The position numbers and the translations under genes are program-made. Below, piece after piece: positions 1 through 13,884 of a stretch of 64,000 nt of DNA. The DNA is from Gymnogyps californianus (lineage: Eukaryota; Chordata; Aves; Accipitriformes; Cathartidae). The stretch covers positions 42,860,344-42,924,343 of the forward strand of contig NC_059474.1 of the NCBI RefSeq assembly GCF_018139145.2, read 5' to 3'. How positions within the stretch are numbered: the first letter of the stretch is position 1; every line of letters begins with the position of its first letter. The notes under the pieces are model-generated. The model did not search any database. It saw nothing but the letters and a program-made list of their open reading frames with translations, and had not been told where the DNA came from.

Positions 1-3000
1 GCCAACAATTGGTTTTTTCACATTGAGAAACAACTTTGAGGTGTATTTTACAGATGGGAAAGCCCTTAAACATCTTGCAGAAAGTTGCAGTCCAACAGCT
101 CTGCGGGGGTTTTTTTGCATATATTTGAGCATTTTTTACTTTGCCAGAAGTTCATATGGAAAACAGCTGCAAATATGCAAGATGTCTTGTTTTGTAGTAG
201 TTTGGTAGGAGTAAGTATGCACTACCTTACCAGAAGATATGCAGGTTCCTTAACAGTCCTGCAAATGCCAGTAATCAGCTGATGACAAGGCTGAAATGGC
301 AGAAGACCCTTTTATTGGGATTCTCAGTTTTGTGCAGATTCATATTCTGAAGATCAAGCCTACATTCATCTGTGAGCATAAGTTTTATCCAAACTAAAAA
401 AATTATAATCAAGTGTGATTTATTGTGAAATCACAATGACGATCACACAAACTGTTTACTGTGTTATAATTGCTTTAGTATTTTAAGAACCTCCTACCTA
501 TGTAGGATGTTCACTGCTTGAGTACATGTGACTCTACCCCAGTAAAGCTTTAATGGTCACAGCAATTGTGGCATTAAAAAGGATCAACATTTATGTCAGG
601 AAATGCCAGGAGTGGAAGGGAAGTGATCATTTCTATTGCAGACAGACAATAAAAAGGACCTTCTCCGGAGTGAGTCTGGAAAGAAAGCACTTAGAAGGAG
701 GAGTTTGTGTAGGATTAATAGCATATTACTTAATTACCTGGCAGACATTTAATTTGGAACTAATGAACAAACTATCACCTTATAGTTTTTAAGAAGGACT
801 GTAGTGTAAGTATAGATAATCTGGAATCAAGTATATTGCAGAAAAAGAAGTCACTTAGGTCTGTGGGCAGATGATGTGTGGATGGCTCTCTGGACATTTT
901 ATTGATGTAGCCACATCTACATGCAGTGTCCGTTGGAGGCAATCAGGTGTATTAACTGCACAGGTAGTTGAGACCAAACAAAGTCAATGTTGCAGCTATC
1001 TAAAAAACTCTTGATAATGAACTGAGGTTTTATGTCAACTTCCTCATGTTAAAGTGCAGAGCTTCACAAGCAGTGTAATACAGGAACACCCCATGACTTA
1101 CGTAGGTAATGCAGAGAAGGCTCCATATTTACTTTTCTATGGTTATTAAAAAACCCACATGTTTAGTAATGGACTTCAGATTTTGCAACCAAGTTGTGAA
1201 AATGACAGCATTTAGTTGCCTAATGTTTGTTTGTGCTCACCACAGTGGCAGGCATCTATACAAAATGCATTTGCACATGCCCAAAAGGAAACACGCAAGG
1301 GCAAAGTCCCTTTAGGAATGTGGCTGGAAATATTTTAATTCTAGCGAAGCAATATAAATCTACAACACAGGGTAGATTAAGAGAATACCATAAAGAACCT
1401 CACTTCTGACCAGTGTGATTGAAAATACTACTGATGCAAACTGTTAATTTCTTGTCTGAGTCCAAAGTACATTTCTGTTTAGTGTTTGCAGAACACTAAA
1501 CTCAGTTTTTCAAGTTACTTAATTTGCTTCTGGTATGAAAAAGGATGAGGGCAGAAACAAAAGCAGGAACTTGCACTAAATTCTTTTAATTCACAGAGGC
1601 ATCTTGATTTTTCTGCCTGTCCAGCATTTACAAACAATGCTCATGCATTCTAAAGTTACCTGCCTGGTGCCCAGCTAAGATTGCACAGATCAACAAGGAT
1701 GTTCTCCTTGAAAGCATAAAAATAACTTTTAAATTACACTTCAGAATTAAAAAGTTTCAAAATTATTTATTAAACTACAGTATTTTAATTTTAATTGTTT
1801 TTGAATTATGAACTTTTTACAGTAGAGACCAGGACCCTTCATGTATTCATATGTTGATTGGTACCAGGCAGTTCTGATCCTGACTGCTGCCCTCAGGCTG
1901 TCCTCCAGCCTGTTTATTTATTGAGAAACATTTGAGAGCAAACAATCCTCATGGTTTTCTTCAGTATCTCTGTGTAAACTTCCTTGAAGATACAGATTAT
2001 GGTTTTTTGCAGACATTGCCCACAAAGAGCATATATCTGAAGTACACACAAATGTACATTGCAAACCACATGCGAGCAACAGTTATTTGGATTAGATGCA
2101 CGTTAATAGGTGTAGTGCTGAATTCCTGCTGTTGCAAGGTCAAAGGAAACCTTGACTTTGCTGGAGCTGGACTCACTCAGAGCTGAGAGTTCACAGGTGG
2201 GACATTTAGCTTTGTGGTATTACCGGAATAAAAGCAGAACAGCACTGTATCTGAAGAAAATACAGATTGTAATGGTTCTGGTTTATGTATTTTTTTCTGT
2301 TTTCATGTATGCTGCTCAGTATCTTTATGCATCCGTTATATAACACCTGTAAGCCTAAAGCTTACATGCTTTCAGGCACTTCCTTTGTGGGAGACAGATG
2401 GGAAGCCAGACCCAAACCCATCTTTCCTGTTCCAAACTTTCTGGCTGTGCTATTATAAAGTAAACAATTCTGTCTTGCAGTATTTCTTAGGGAATGGTTG
2501 TTTTATGGTGCGAGAACACAATTAACAAATATAAAATTAATGATGGCTCTAAGAAAACATTAACATTTGTATTGTTATGTATTTTCATGTACCTTAAGCA
2601 CTTAAGGGACATTAGAGTGATCTGTTCCCATCATTGGACTATGCACACCTTTTGTTACATTGTTCTATTTATTATTATATCACCAAACACTAGTGGTTCT
2701 TAAAACACTCAGAATCTGGAAAATCCAGTCCAACTGTATTTGCTTTCTAAAAGCATAAGGAACACCAAGCCAGGCTTAGAAAGGAAAAGAGATTTGCAGG
2801 ATATATTTACACCATTTTAAAATATTTTTGCCAAAACTTCATGAAACGTGACTAGATTTCTGCAGCACATGAAATCAGTGTTGAATTTGAATTTTACACT
2901 TACTATTCTTTTTTCACTAAATGTAACAGCATATTAATCAGACCACTTGAACATAGTACTATCTACTTAGCATTTTCTTTTTGAGCAGCATTTGTTTACT

Positions 3001-4670
3001 GCTGATCCTTTTTTGTTCTCTGATTTGAGTATGCTTGTGATGAAACCTACCCTTCAGTCATTTTTTGAGATTGTCATTTAAAAAAATTAAAAGAACCATA
3101 GATCAGCATTTTAATGCAGATTTATTGGTATTAGGTAAGGCACAGCAGTTTGCTCCTGTGCTTAAAAATTACTGTATAATCATAAGACTTGCAGAATGGC
3201 ATATACGGGCAGATGTTGATTTTTTTAAAAACAGTGCCTGTTTTAGTCTAATGTACGTACTATGTCAGTTCCTCGATTTGCAGTTACCTTTTGACAAAAG
3301 TACTGTAACGTATAACCAGGGCTTTCTGACATTCAGTTTGGTTCAGATCAGCTAATTCTGGAAGGTGTTAACAGTGTTGAATTTTAAAAGTTCTCATGGA
3401 ATATCTTGGCAGCATGCTATTTTAAGAGTTGGTGTCTTAAGTATGCCATACTTAGTGGGAAAACTGAAAGCTTCTTAGATGCAAAGGAAATGCTTGCACT
3501 AAAGTATCTTAAGTTATATTTCATTTATTATGAAATCCTTTTTGATTTTACAAGAAATGTAAGACAAATATGAATGTGTTCTTTTGAGAAGCAGTTACTG
3601 TATTTTGATTTAAATAACTGTTATGATTTTATAGTTCACAGCCGTAAACCACAAAGAGACCAGCTCATGCTGAAGTGGCAAAATGAAATGTGATCCAGCT
3701 TGTAAATTGATCATTGTTTCAATAAAGAATTTGCACAGAGTATGCCGAGTTTGTACACACTCAACAAGATGATAGTTTCCTAGTAAGAGTATGCCATGGC
3801 TCCAGTTCAAGTGGAAGTGAACTATGTCTTTCATTGTATATCTGCTAATATTCCAGAAACTTTGATCAGGAGAAACAGTTATTTACCTAGAAAGGAAGTT
3901 TTAATAAAGCTCTGAAAGGGCGTTACTCAGAGTAATAGACCCAATTATTAATTGGTGGTGTTATCAATAGCCTAGATTGCTCATGTATGTAGCATCTTCT
4001 CTTTGGAAGCATGTCAGCACTTCCGCATGTAATCCAAAGGACTTTTTTGTCTGCTGTTTCCTCTCTGAGCCCTGTCATGGGGCCTTGCAAAAAGTCTTGC
4101 TGCTGTTTCAGAGTTTGGGCCAACAAAGTAAATGTCTCTTCTCCCAGAGACACCCTAGTACCAAGACAAAATAGAAGTGTGGGTTGCCATACCCGCCCCC
4201 ATTCCTTCATCCACCCTAAAAAGATGAGGTGAAATGGCTTTCCTGTCCCACAGCAGTTGGACTATGTAACTTTCCAGTAGTCTTCAGCAGGCCTTAGTTG
4301 AAGCAGACACTGTAATACCTTGTCCTGGCTCTGCTGGTGCTACACAACTAGCAGCCAGTGGCAGTCACTGACAGAGATGGAGTGGGGAGGACTTGCCCTT
4401 TCACACATGAAAGATTTGCTCTTGCCAGTTGTCTGTTCTAGGCTGAAAAACATAGCCAATAGCAGGAAAACAATAGCTATTTAATGTTTTAACTCTGCTG
4501 TTTGAAAGAGTGCTCCAATTTTGAAAAATATTTTCAGAAGCATTTTTATTCAACAATTTCAGTTGAGTTAATGGGGCTGAGACATCCACAATTTATCTAC
4601 AAGTATGTACAAATATCTATGAAAAATAGTGAAGGTGTTCACTGATCAAACTGCTCATAAAAATGGAATA
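1..4670. other. AT-rich unique sequence, no gene recognised
   Basis: Plain AT-rich sequence with frequent stops in all frames. The open frames are short (under 100 codons), overlap each other on both strands and resemble nothing I know. Two AATAAA hexamers occur on the plus strand (3721-3726 and 3903-3908) in T-rich sequence that could pass for a 3' untranslated region, but no coding exon upstream supports this. No transposon ends, tandem arrays or RNA genes were recognised. Confidence 0.6.
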
Positions 4671-4690
4671 CATATGGCTAGAGCCATATG
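4671..4690. repeat. Small perfect inverted repeat
   Basis: Arms catatggct and agccatatg are perfect 9-bp complements around a 2-nt loop. Each arm contains a CATATG E-box-type hexamer. It is short enough to be chance in 64 kb. Confidence 0.6.
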
Positions 4691-7600
4691 CTATTTTACT
4701 ATCTCAGCAGGGGACCCTGTCTTGCAACTGGGGCAGTTTGATATGCTGTGACCTTTTTTTATATAGAACAGCACCACTTCAGGATGCTCCCCTCCAGCAT
4801 GCTGAATTCCTCCAACAGCTTTGTTGGACCATTTTTCAGGAAGGCAGGGTACCACCAAGCAGCTGGTCAGTGAGCTACGCTCCTGAACACTGTGAAACAG
4901 GCTGCCCCCAGCCCCAGTGCTTCTTACGATGAGAAGATGTTTGTCATGTGGAGGAGACTGCCTTACATCAGTACTACAGAGGCACTCCAAAACTAAAAGC
5001 TGCTGGTGGGTAGTATCTCCACAGAGACAAAGATGGGGACAGTGGGGGGTCTCTGTGCTCCGACTAAGACTGGAGCCAGGGAAAGCCAGTGCATAGCTCA
5101 GGGCTGGTACCCCAGATACTTGCAGTGCTACACCACCACTTTCCCACAGGACTGGATATTTTCTAGCCCACGTCCTGCACTAGTGCCTGGAATAACCAGC
5201 TAAGAGACTTGAGAATCAGTTCCTTTTCAGTGTCCATTTCTTCCATCTCTTCCTCTCCCCGTCTTACCTTCCTGCACTTTTTTCTGTCCCCACAAGCTCC
5301 ACAGTGCTACTTCTCAAATGAGAACAGAGTGAAGGTAGTGGTCGGGGCAAGTGTTTCTGCACTCCAGGCACCTCTGTTCCAAACTGACCTTTCATAAGTC
5401 CCAAAATGGATTTTTTTTTTTTTCCCAGTTGTACCAGGCTCTAATGCTTTGTACTATATTTAGCGCTCTGGCTCCCAGGCCCAAACTGAGTCATTATACT
5501 CTTACAGTAAAGGCTGACTCGTGAATCCATGGTATCATGTATAAGTCTAAATTGGTCAAAGACAGTAATATAAACTGAAGCTAAGTTACCAATTTCTTAT
5601 TCAAAATCAGAATGTATGGCAGCAGACAATAAATGTGGCAGACTTAGGACACTCAAGTTATGTAACAACAAGCTATTATTTCATACCACAACAAGATGAG
5701 GCAAGAATGAGAAAACATAACAGCCAGCCTTGTATAGCATGGAGAATACATGTAAAACCTTGCTTATGATTGAGTAGAAATATAGCATCAGTATCAAATC
5801 AATTTGCCATTCTGTAGCCACGTTCTATTTTGAGAACAGATTCCTGTTATATCTACTCTAATCAGACCTTTCCTACGTGGGCAAGCACCTTAGGCATGGA
5901 AACAGTATGATGAGAGTTATCAGAAAGAACCTTGTATCCCTCATCTACCATTTCTGAAATTATTTTCAGGACTATTCAGCTATTCATCAAAGGCCAACCA
6001 CAGACTGCCACCCTGTCCTGTTGTGGAGTCACGGAGTTTGGGAGCTCCCGTTCAAGATGCACAAGCTGGTCTTTCTGAAATATCTCTGTCTTCTCTTGCA
6101 TAGGTTTTGATTATACCACCCAATAAACCATTCACATTTATTAACGGCTCAGGCCCAGTCATTCTCAATTGATAATTACAGAGAAGCAAAATAAACGCCG
6201 CCACCACTTCCCTCTTTCTGAAGCCTCTTATTGCTTCTACCTCAAGATTAGCCCTGACGGACAGATAGCTCCTGAGTTGTTTGGGTATCCTTTAACTCCT
6301 TCCTGCTGGTGAACACTGCCTTAGTCAGAAAGCAGGATTCAAAAAAAATATCAGCCAGAAAAAGAAGCTCCCTTCTAAGGAGACAAGCATGGATCCTGCC
6401 TGTTATCCTTCTCTCTAATACATGCATAGTAAACAGCCTCAGGAAAAGGCGCTAAAAAATAGAAAGAAATTTAAGAAGATTAAAATGGAAAATTTTTCTC
6501 CTCACTCAAAACATCCAGAGGTGATTTATCTTTGAAATGTATTAATTCTAACTCATTTAATCATGTGTTCATTTGTTTTTAAACATACTCAAGTGGAGAA
6601 AAAGGAGATTCCTAAAAACAATGAAATTTTCACCCCCAACCCCAAAGTAAATTATCACAGAAATACGAAACGTATTGCCCAGCCCTTCTCTCAGGATACC
6701 GTTTATCAGGGAAGATATTTCTAGTCCTTTTTATGGTTCTGCTTAGGTGACTGCAGCTTCCTTAAGGGATTGGTGGAAATGCATTTCTTTTCTGCTGTCT
6801 CCTTCTTGGTTAAATATTCTGTACCCTGTGTGATCTCTTCTTTATGTATAAAAATCAATATTCCGCTGAAGATTTATCTTCTTGATTCCTTTCCCCATTC
6901 CATTTTGATACCTTTTTTTGTGTTTTGTTTTACTGCTTGGATTTTGTTTTGTTTGCCCTAAAATTCCTCAAGTTTTAAAATAAATGTGAGGATCCTAATG
7001 TTTTTTCAGTTGCCTGTTTTGGGGCAGGGTCACTCACACCCATCTGTATAATTCCATTTTAATTATGCAGATGTACAATTAACTACTCCCAGGTTGGTGC
7101 AGGATGAACTAATCAATAGGCTGCAGCAGATTTCTTTTGCAGAACAGCATCAACAGAACAGGTAAAGCCATAATTCCCAAGAGACAAGTGAAACAAGTGT
7201 CCTCAGTCATATATGGGTCTATGAATATGTTATGTTCTTTTGTTTGTTCACTTCAAAAAAGTCATATATGATAGATCTCTGCCTTAAATAACGTGTTTCT
7301 TTTTGCTTAGCCTCCCATCATGGATGGAATAGCACATTTGCACTGTCCCTACACTTGCACATCAGCTATCCATTATCTGGATTCGTTTATCTTATTCATT
7401 GGATAGCTTGCCAAGTGCATGGGCCTCTCTACGTTAGATATTTCTGAAGAGACTGCAGACAGCTTGGTGACACTATGTAAATGATATTAATTTCAAATGC
7501 ATTGATAAATTTTTCACATTTTTTTAACTGAAATGCTGTATTTCTATATAGGCTGATATTTACATGTTAATGGAGTCTGTTTTTCTGTATTCTTTTAACT

Positions 7601-8481
7601 AGAAACTCCAGTTTTTCATAAGTGTGCAGTAAAATGACACTAATCTGCTGCTGAATAAAACTGCTTTTTGCAACTACAGTTTCTACATTTCGTAATCCCT
7701 GTGTAATCTCTGTTAAGCACAGAGCTCATTCTTTAATATATACACCACAAATGAGGTGAAAGGCTCCAAATCTCTGTTATTCATGTAGTCTGCATCAGCC
7801 TACTAGTTATTTTATTAGAACATATAATAGACCTACCCTGACACTGTAACTCCTGTTGCAGTTACCAGAAATAGCCCCAGAGCATTAGCCAAATGTCATA
7901 CGATACAGCACCACTGAGAACTATGTTCCTACTCTACACCAATTTCAGAAAAAAACTTCAGAGAAAACCCATCCCTTCTCCAGCAGGGAAGCAGGGACTG
8001 AAAGCCTCTGAAGTACTTAACGTTTCACATGTTTTTCAGAAAAAAACCCAACACCTAGGTAATTATTGGGGATTTTGGTTGTAAAATTGATGCAGGAGCT
8101 AAAATATCACCAAAGATGGAGCTCACTGCAGCACAGAAGCTCATCACTCCCGGTAGGTAGCTGTCAGTTGTCAGACAGTAGCTAAAGACACTTCTCAGGG
8201 TAACCCATGATACTGTAAGGAGGCAAACATTATTCCATATCATGTAAATTGGCAATGTCCAGGAGACTATGGATAGTGTTGCAAGATGCAGTCCCCAAAC
8301 TGTTTAGGTGATGGCACTGCATCTGAAACTCAAGCCTGTTTCCTGACTAGAGAAGGGCACTGGGAGCATCACCAAAGGCTCTGTGCTGGGATGGCGGAGT
8401 CAGACCCTTTCACGAGAACCCAATTCCTTCCTTTTGGCTTGATATTGTGACCAAAGTACCCCTCTTCTTTATTTGCTCTAG
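4691..8481. other. Unique sequence, no gene recognised
   Basis: 4.2-5.4 kb is slightly richer in GC and carries overlapping short frames on both strands, none recognisable. 6.1-6.3 kb and 7.05-7.2 kb have mixed, non-repetitive sequence rich in homeodomain-type ATTA/TAAT cores, as conserved non-coding elements often do, but conservation cannot be judged from one sequence. At 7143-7161 a 19-nt stretch lies between a good acceptor (atttcttttgcag) and a good donor (CAG before gtaaag); alone this is weak. An AATAAA lies near 7653 in a 3'-end-like setting. Confidence 0.5.
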
Positions 8482-8615
8482 CACTACCTCATAGTTATTC
8501 TTCAAGGGAGACTAAACATGGGCTCTTCAGTGAGGCAACTGCTGAAGACCATGCAAATGGACATGAGCAGCTCAGCTGTACTGGCAGATGCGAGCTTGCC
8601 TTTGTACCATACCAG
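8482..8615 (+). other. Candidate unannotated exon, 134 nt
   Basis: A long pyrimidine tract and acceptor (ttctttatttgctctag) is followed by 134 nt open for 44 codons starting in phase 0, then ACCAG and the donor gtaaag. The encoded peptide starts HYLIVILQGRLNMGSSV and resembles no family I recognise. The exon ends with two bases of a codon, which fits the start phase of the candidate at 9386-9456. Opposite-strand frames of 60-93 codons also cover this locally GC-richer stretch, so openness is weak evidence of coding. It could equally be a pseudo-exon or part of a non-coding RNA. Confidence 0.25.
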
Positions 8616-9385
8616 GTAAAGACTCTCCCAGAGGCCTGCCAGCATTGAAGTGGAAAAGGGCTGTGATGCTGTGAATCCGGACAAGCCGGGAGTAGACGAG
8701 AACAGGCAGGCGGGAGTGAGCTGGAGACAGACTGGGCCAGTCCAATAGACATGGAATTAAGATCACAGTCCCACACTTACTACTGAAAAATACCTCCAGC
8801 AAAATCAGCTCCCTGCTCCTACCCCCTCTTCTCCAAAGAACTATGTCACCCATCGTCAGCTCAGCAACAGCTCCTTGTCCTTCTGCCTGTTCAGGCTCTG
8901 ACCAGCCCGTTTTGGCTTCTTATTGAGCAGCTACAAGGTTGTCTAATCCTAATGGAGATTTGTTCTGGCACTTCTTGCCCTGTCTCTCCCCATTATTAAC
9001 TTACAAGAAGGCATGGGTTTCACTTGCCAGCACACAAGTAAAAAGCTAGTCTTCAGAGACCTAACAGACCAAATATTCTGTTCTAAAGGAGGATGTGTGG
9101 AAGCTAGGCACATCAAGATGAATTAATAGATTTAAAGCCTCTGCCTGGTTAAGCCCTGTATGCTTATCCGTCTCCTTATTCTGTAATGGCAGGATGCCAG
9201 CCAGATTTAACAAAATACAACTTGACCTATTGCTGTGTTTTAAAGGAGAGTTTTCTATGATTTTTTTTTTAACTTGTGAAAATTGAGCAATAAAGGGTTA
9301 AGAGAACGCAGATTCCAAACTTAATCACAACACTTTCTTCTCACAATGGTATAAATTGTATTCTGTGTCTATTTGCAATTTGCAG

Positions 9386-9456
9386 AACAAACACAGGATA
9401 TCCTAGAAAAATCAACATTTTCTCAGTGATGGTGGTTGTCCTCAGCTTGCCTCCAG
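9386..9456 (+). other. Candidate unannotated exon, 71 nt
   Basis: Acceptor context is tctatttgcaatttgcag and donor context is CTCCAG before gtaaca. The frame needing two bases from the previous exon is open for 23 codons and is rich in Val and Leu (SVMVVVLSLPP). That phase matches the 8482-8615 candidate, giving an Arg codon across the junction. Short open frames arise easily by chance, so this is mainly of interest as a partner for the upstream candidate. Confidence 0.18.
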
Positions 9457-12400
9457 GTAACAGAATAAAAGGTTTTAAGGCACTGTCAATTAGCAGAATT
9501 GATAGCAAATGCTTTTTTTGATAGCAAAAGCTATCATCGATAACTTTATCGTTTGTGCCGTGTTGTAGCCACAAACACTGAGACAAATGCTGGTAACTTT
9601 TCTGCCCACTTCAGCCTAGACCACACCACTTCATTAGAGTGCTGAGAATTTGCTGGCTTCGGAGAGGCCAAAGCGTGTATTCTCAAGCGACTGAAAGGAA
9701 AATGTTCCACAAATGCCAAGCTGGAACTTGGCAGTGTGGCCACTTGGCAAATGAATGGCACTGTACATAATAAACAAGCAGAAAGAGGGAGCTTAAATTC
9801 TAAATACCCTCTTGAGAAAAGATAGAAAACGGTTCCTAGGAACAGTGAACAAAAGCTGTCAGAAAACTCAGATCATTGATTTTTGTCATGAATGACTTAT
9901 GATTATGGCTATGTGGCTGGAACGGGAATGGAAGATTCTGCAGTACAAAGCACCGCATTCTCTAATCTCGTGTGAGATTTCATTTACACTCATTAGATAA
10001 AGCACAGTGTCACATTTGTTAGATCTGTTGGGCTCAAATATTGTATTTTACACATTAATCCAATTACCTTCCTGTTTCACTACATCTTTAGATGACATTA
10101 ATGTATCATCAATTAATAAATGCTTTTTCTATTTCCATATATATCTGTGTAGAGGAAAATATGGTTTAGAATAGCCATTAATTTTCCATTCAAATGAATG
10201 ATCTGCTTCAAAATGAAACTGACCAAGCTGCAATTTTATTTCCACACCTCTCATTTTTATTATGCAACACACAAACATTAAAAATAAGAAAATATATGTC
10301 ACAGAGCTTAGGCTGCCAACTGGCTACCGGACAAAAGAACAAATTAAGCAAGGTAGCAGGATCTCTGATCCAGCAGATGAACAAGCTGTATTCTGCCTTC
10401 TGCATATTAACACCGTTCAGATCTGAAGAGAATCTGTTGTGACCCACATGCACTTTAGTTCTATGCTGCGCAGCACTCAGGATATTCACCGATCTGTTAC
10501 CACACCCCATATACCCTCGATATCTTTCACAGTCACCATCCGTTACCAATTCAGGGTTTCATAATGTACTCTTACGAAAGCTTTCAAAACCTTATTCTGC
10601 ACTGAAACAGGAGTCAGCCTCCTCAGAGACCAAAATACAGCCTTGTTCTTTACCTCAGAAGGGCTTCAGTCGACATCCAGTCCCATTCTCTTAAAATACA
10701 ACCAAAGATTAACAGAAGGTGGAAAATGAACCTTCAAGCTCATCAAATAAGCATCTTCAATTTTAAATACTAACACTAAATCATGACTGTGTGAAGTCAC
10801 ATTCTACTCTCTTCTCTTTTCCAGGTCTTTTGTAGCTTTCCTTTACAGTCTTGACTTTCTGATTTGTGGGCCTGAACTACACCCTCCACCAGAGGAATCT
10901 AAGTTTGTGTTCTGCTTTTCCTTGCACTTACTTACCTCTTGAAAGAAAGCCAGTTGCGCAGTTAGGGCCAGATCTAGAAAAACACATAAGCACGTGATTT
11001 ATATATGTGAATAGTACCATTGTGAAGGGTGCAGGCTGTTTCCCAATATTTGCCATCAGTCTTTTCTCTGTTATTGCTTCTTTGTTCCCCATTACTGCAT
11101 GTGGCCTTTCTGTTTATTCCAAGATTTTCCTGTAAATTCAAAATGGGGTACAGGCTATGTGTATGATAATCCCCAGGACCGAGAAGAGAGGGCCCTCAGA
11201 AGAACTGAGACATAAAACACACATACAACTGTGTTTAAAATGAGATGTCAGAAAGTTCTCAGCACTGCTTTTCATCTCAACCAATTAACGTATCAGAACA
11301 ACTGTTGGCTAGCTTGCTTGTTCAGCTTGAACTTTTAGGAAGATCATCCTGGTAGCTCATTTAGTTAGGGAAATATCACTGCAGAAGTAGTGAAGGTTTA
11401 TGAGTTATAATATAGTTGAGACGTTAAGCACTAAATACTCTAAAACTAAACTACTGAAAAATAAATAGTGTGAATTCTATGATATTGTGAACCTATTAAT
11501 ATTCTTTCACCTATGAGCAGTGGTGTGTATTTAGAGGGGAGATATCAACATGTTTCAAACAGTTCCATAAGAAAAATAAACATGTAGAGATAGGTATTAA
11601 CTGAGACGGATCATTAACATGAATTCTGGAAACAATTTCATATAATCATGTCATTTCAATTATCCTACTTTAGGCTTAGGAATTCCTGTTGGAGATTCCC
11701 ACATATTGAACCAGACATTTAAAAGTGCTAATGGGATATTTACTCTAAAATGCCAGACATGAATTCTTTGCAGATGTGTCTGACATGGTGCAACTTCACA
11801 CTGAATGATTTGAGTCCTATGGTCAGTATTGCAGAAATACCGATGCTGGTCAAACACTCTTCATCATTAACTTTCATAAACACTAATGGGAGTTAACAGC
11901 GTGTCTCAGGGAGGTGTTCAAAATCTTGCAGAGTCAAAGTCCTGATAGACCTATCACATAGCAGATACCTCAGCTTTCTGAGATTAAAATCAGGAAAGAA
12001 AGTTGGAAGTTGAAAGAGCAATTTAAAAAAAATCTGTATTGAATTAGTGACATGTAACACATGCAACGTCATCAGTCTGGTTCTCAGAGAAAGGGATAGT
12101 GGTTTTGGTGAGAAATTTTGCCTCAGCAGTGCATACAGGGTCAAGGACAAGAAGTTGATCTTACTGTAAAAGCACATTCAGTGCTGTCGTCCTAGTAAAA
12201 TTAATTCCTAGTTGCTCAAAACCTGACAAAGCAAAATCCCCTTTAATTCAATATTCTTGGGGTGTTTTAAAAAAACAGACTATAAGCTTTTGTGTTAAAG
12301 CTCATTCTAGTTGAATCTTAAATCAGCCAATGTTACAGTGCTGACAACCTACTAAATGTTTCCAGGCAACAGAAAGAAAATAGCAAAAAGTAAACAGTTC

Positions 12401-13552
12401 AAATGTGCTAAAGAAGAACAAACTGATACAAAAATAAAACCTACTCCTGTACGGAGCTCCTCACTTCTAAGCAATGTTAACTCCTTTTATGTTTCATGCA
12501 CACAGATGAAGTACAGAGTCTCACAAAACAAGGGGCAGTGTTTTTCAGAGTTTTTTGGCTGTGTTATTTTCACAAAAGATCCTTTTGTTTCTTTTCAACA
12601 CTTCAGCAAACAATTGCTTCCAATTTCAGTCAATCCATGAAAACCACCACAAAGTCTCCAAAGACTTCATAAAGTCACTGAGGCAGACTCTGAAAGTCTC
12701 CCTGTGCTATATATGCCTCTGTCATGTGTGTTGGGGGTTAAGTGTCTCCCTATAACCACTCTTGTGTGGCCTGCATACTGGGGCGTGGAGTCTGTATTTT
12801 GTGCCTTGTGATACTTATATTTTTTACGGCTCCAGCAAACTAGATGTGCTGAAATTGCAGTTTGTGCCAGCAAAGAGCAGTTGCTGACTCTAGTGAACTC
12901 CCCTTGGGCCAGCCAGAGTCCAAGAGTGCTCTCCAGTATTTTTCTGATTGTCAATGAGCTCTGCCGTCAGCTCTAACCCATCACCAGAAAACCCTTCTTC
13001 CTCTCTAGACCCCAGTAATAGATGCTCTCCACTTGGATGGGGCAACTGCTGCCCTTTGGATACACTGCACGACACACAAGCACTTGCTCCAATGTCCCTG
13101 ATGCCCCAATTTATAGGTGTGATGGCTTTAGAGGCACCACAGACTGGGTGTGGAATGTCTTCTTATTATCCAGCTACTTCAAAATCACTCTTACCACAAA
13201 ACAAGTTAAAGATGCACATAAGAGCATCTTTCTACCTACACCTCTCTTTCATGGTACAGTTGAATAGTTGCAGATTTTCCTGACAAAAGGTTCCCTCTTT
13301 CAGTGACACACACATCTCTGGTAACAATCATTAGAGAGTGTCTTATCATGCTGGAGAACGATACCCTCTATAAGCCACCTCCCATTTAAAATCCAGCCAG
13401 CGGTCATAAAACATATTTTTTTCCTTCCTTATCCACTATGTCATCTGACCATTTCCACTTCATTAAAATAAGCAATGTTTGACTCCCTTGAAGTTGAAAA
13501 ATACCTCTTTGCCAGACGAGGTATCAGGTCCTGTGCTTGACTGGCTTATTAA
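9457..13552. other. Unique AT-rich sequence, no gene recognised
   Basis: No repeat family or gene is recognised. 9960-10140 is a run of homeodomain-like cores (attaatccaattacc, catcaattaataaatg) of the kind seen in conserved enhancers. 10440-10680 retains several CpGs and a 113-codon minus-strand frame that I do not recognise. On the minus strand, 10936-10973 sits between a fair acceptor and a perfect GAG before gtaagt donor, but is only 38 nt. 12.7-13.1 kb is mildly GC-rich. Confidence 0.5.
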
Positions 13553-13557
13553 CAGCT
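13553..13557. repeat. Target site duplication (left), cagct
   Basis: The five bases before the LTR are identical to the five after it (14551-14555). A 5-bp duplication is typical of ERVL-type integrations, and a perfect copy shows that both element ends are intact. Confidence 0.85.
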
Positions 13558-13741
13558 TGTATTGGGTTTGCATGGCAAGGTTGTGGTAGTGGGGGAGGGC
13601 TACAGGGGTGGCTTCTGTGAGAAGCTGCTAGAAGCTTCCCCTATGTCCGACAGAGCCAATGCCAGCCAGCTCAAAGACAGACCCGCTGCTGGCCAAGGCC
13701 GAGCCCATCAGCGACGGTGGTAGCGCCTCTGGGATGATAAC

Positions 13742-13749
13742 ATATTTAA
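13742..13749 (+). promoter_or_regulatory. TATA-like box of the LTR
   Basis: atatttaa lies about 185 bp into the LTR and is conserved in copy 2 (42057-42064). It is the likely core of the U3 promoter. Whether it is active is unknown. Confidence 0.5.
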
Positions 13750-13884
13750 GAAGAGGGAAGAAACTGCAGTTGGAAGAGAGGAGTGAGAAGATGTGAGAGA
13801 AACAACTCTGCAGACACCAAGGTCAGTGAAGAAGGAGGGGGAGGAGGTGCTCCAGGCGCCGGAGCAGAGATTCCCCTGCAGCCC

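Noticed and set aside
7143..7161. 19-nt micro-exon
   Set aside because: The splice signals look good, but additional AG dinucleotides lie between the likely branch point and the acceptor, and 19 nt is too short for independent support.
10936..10973. Minus-strand 38-nt exon
   Set aside because: The donor is perfect and the acceptor fair, but at 38 nt the open frame carries no information, and about two donors this strong are expected by chance.
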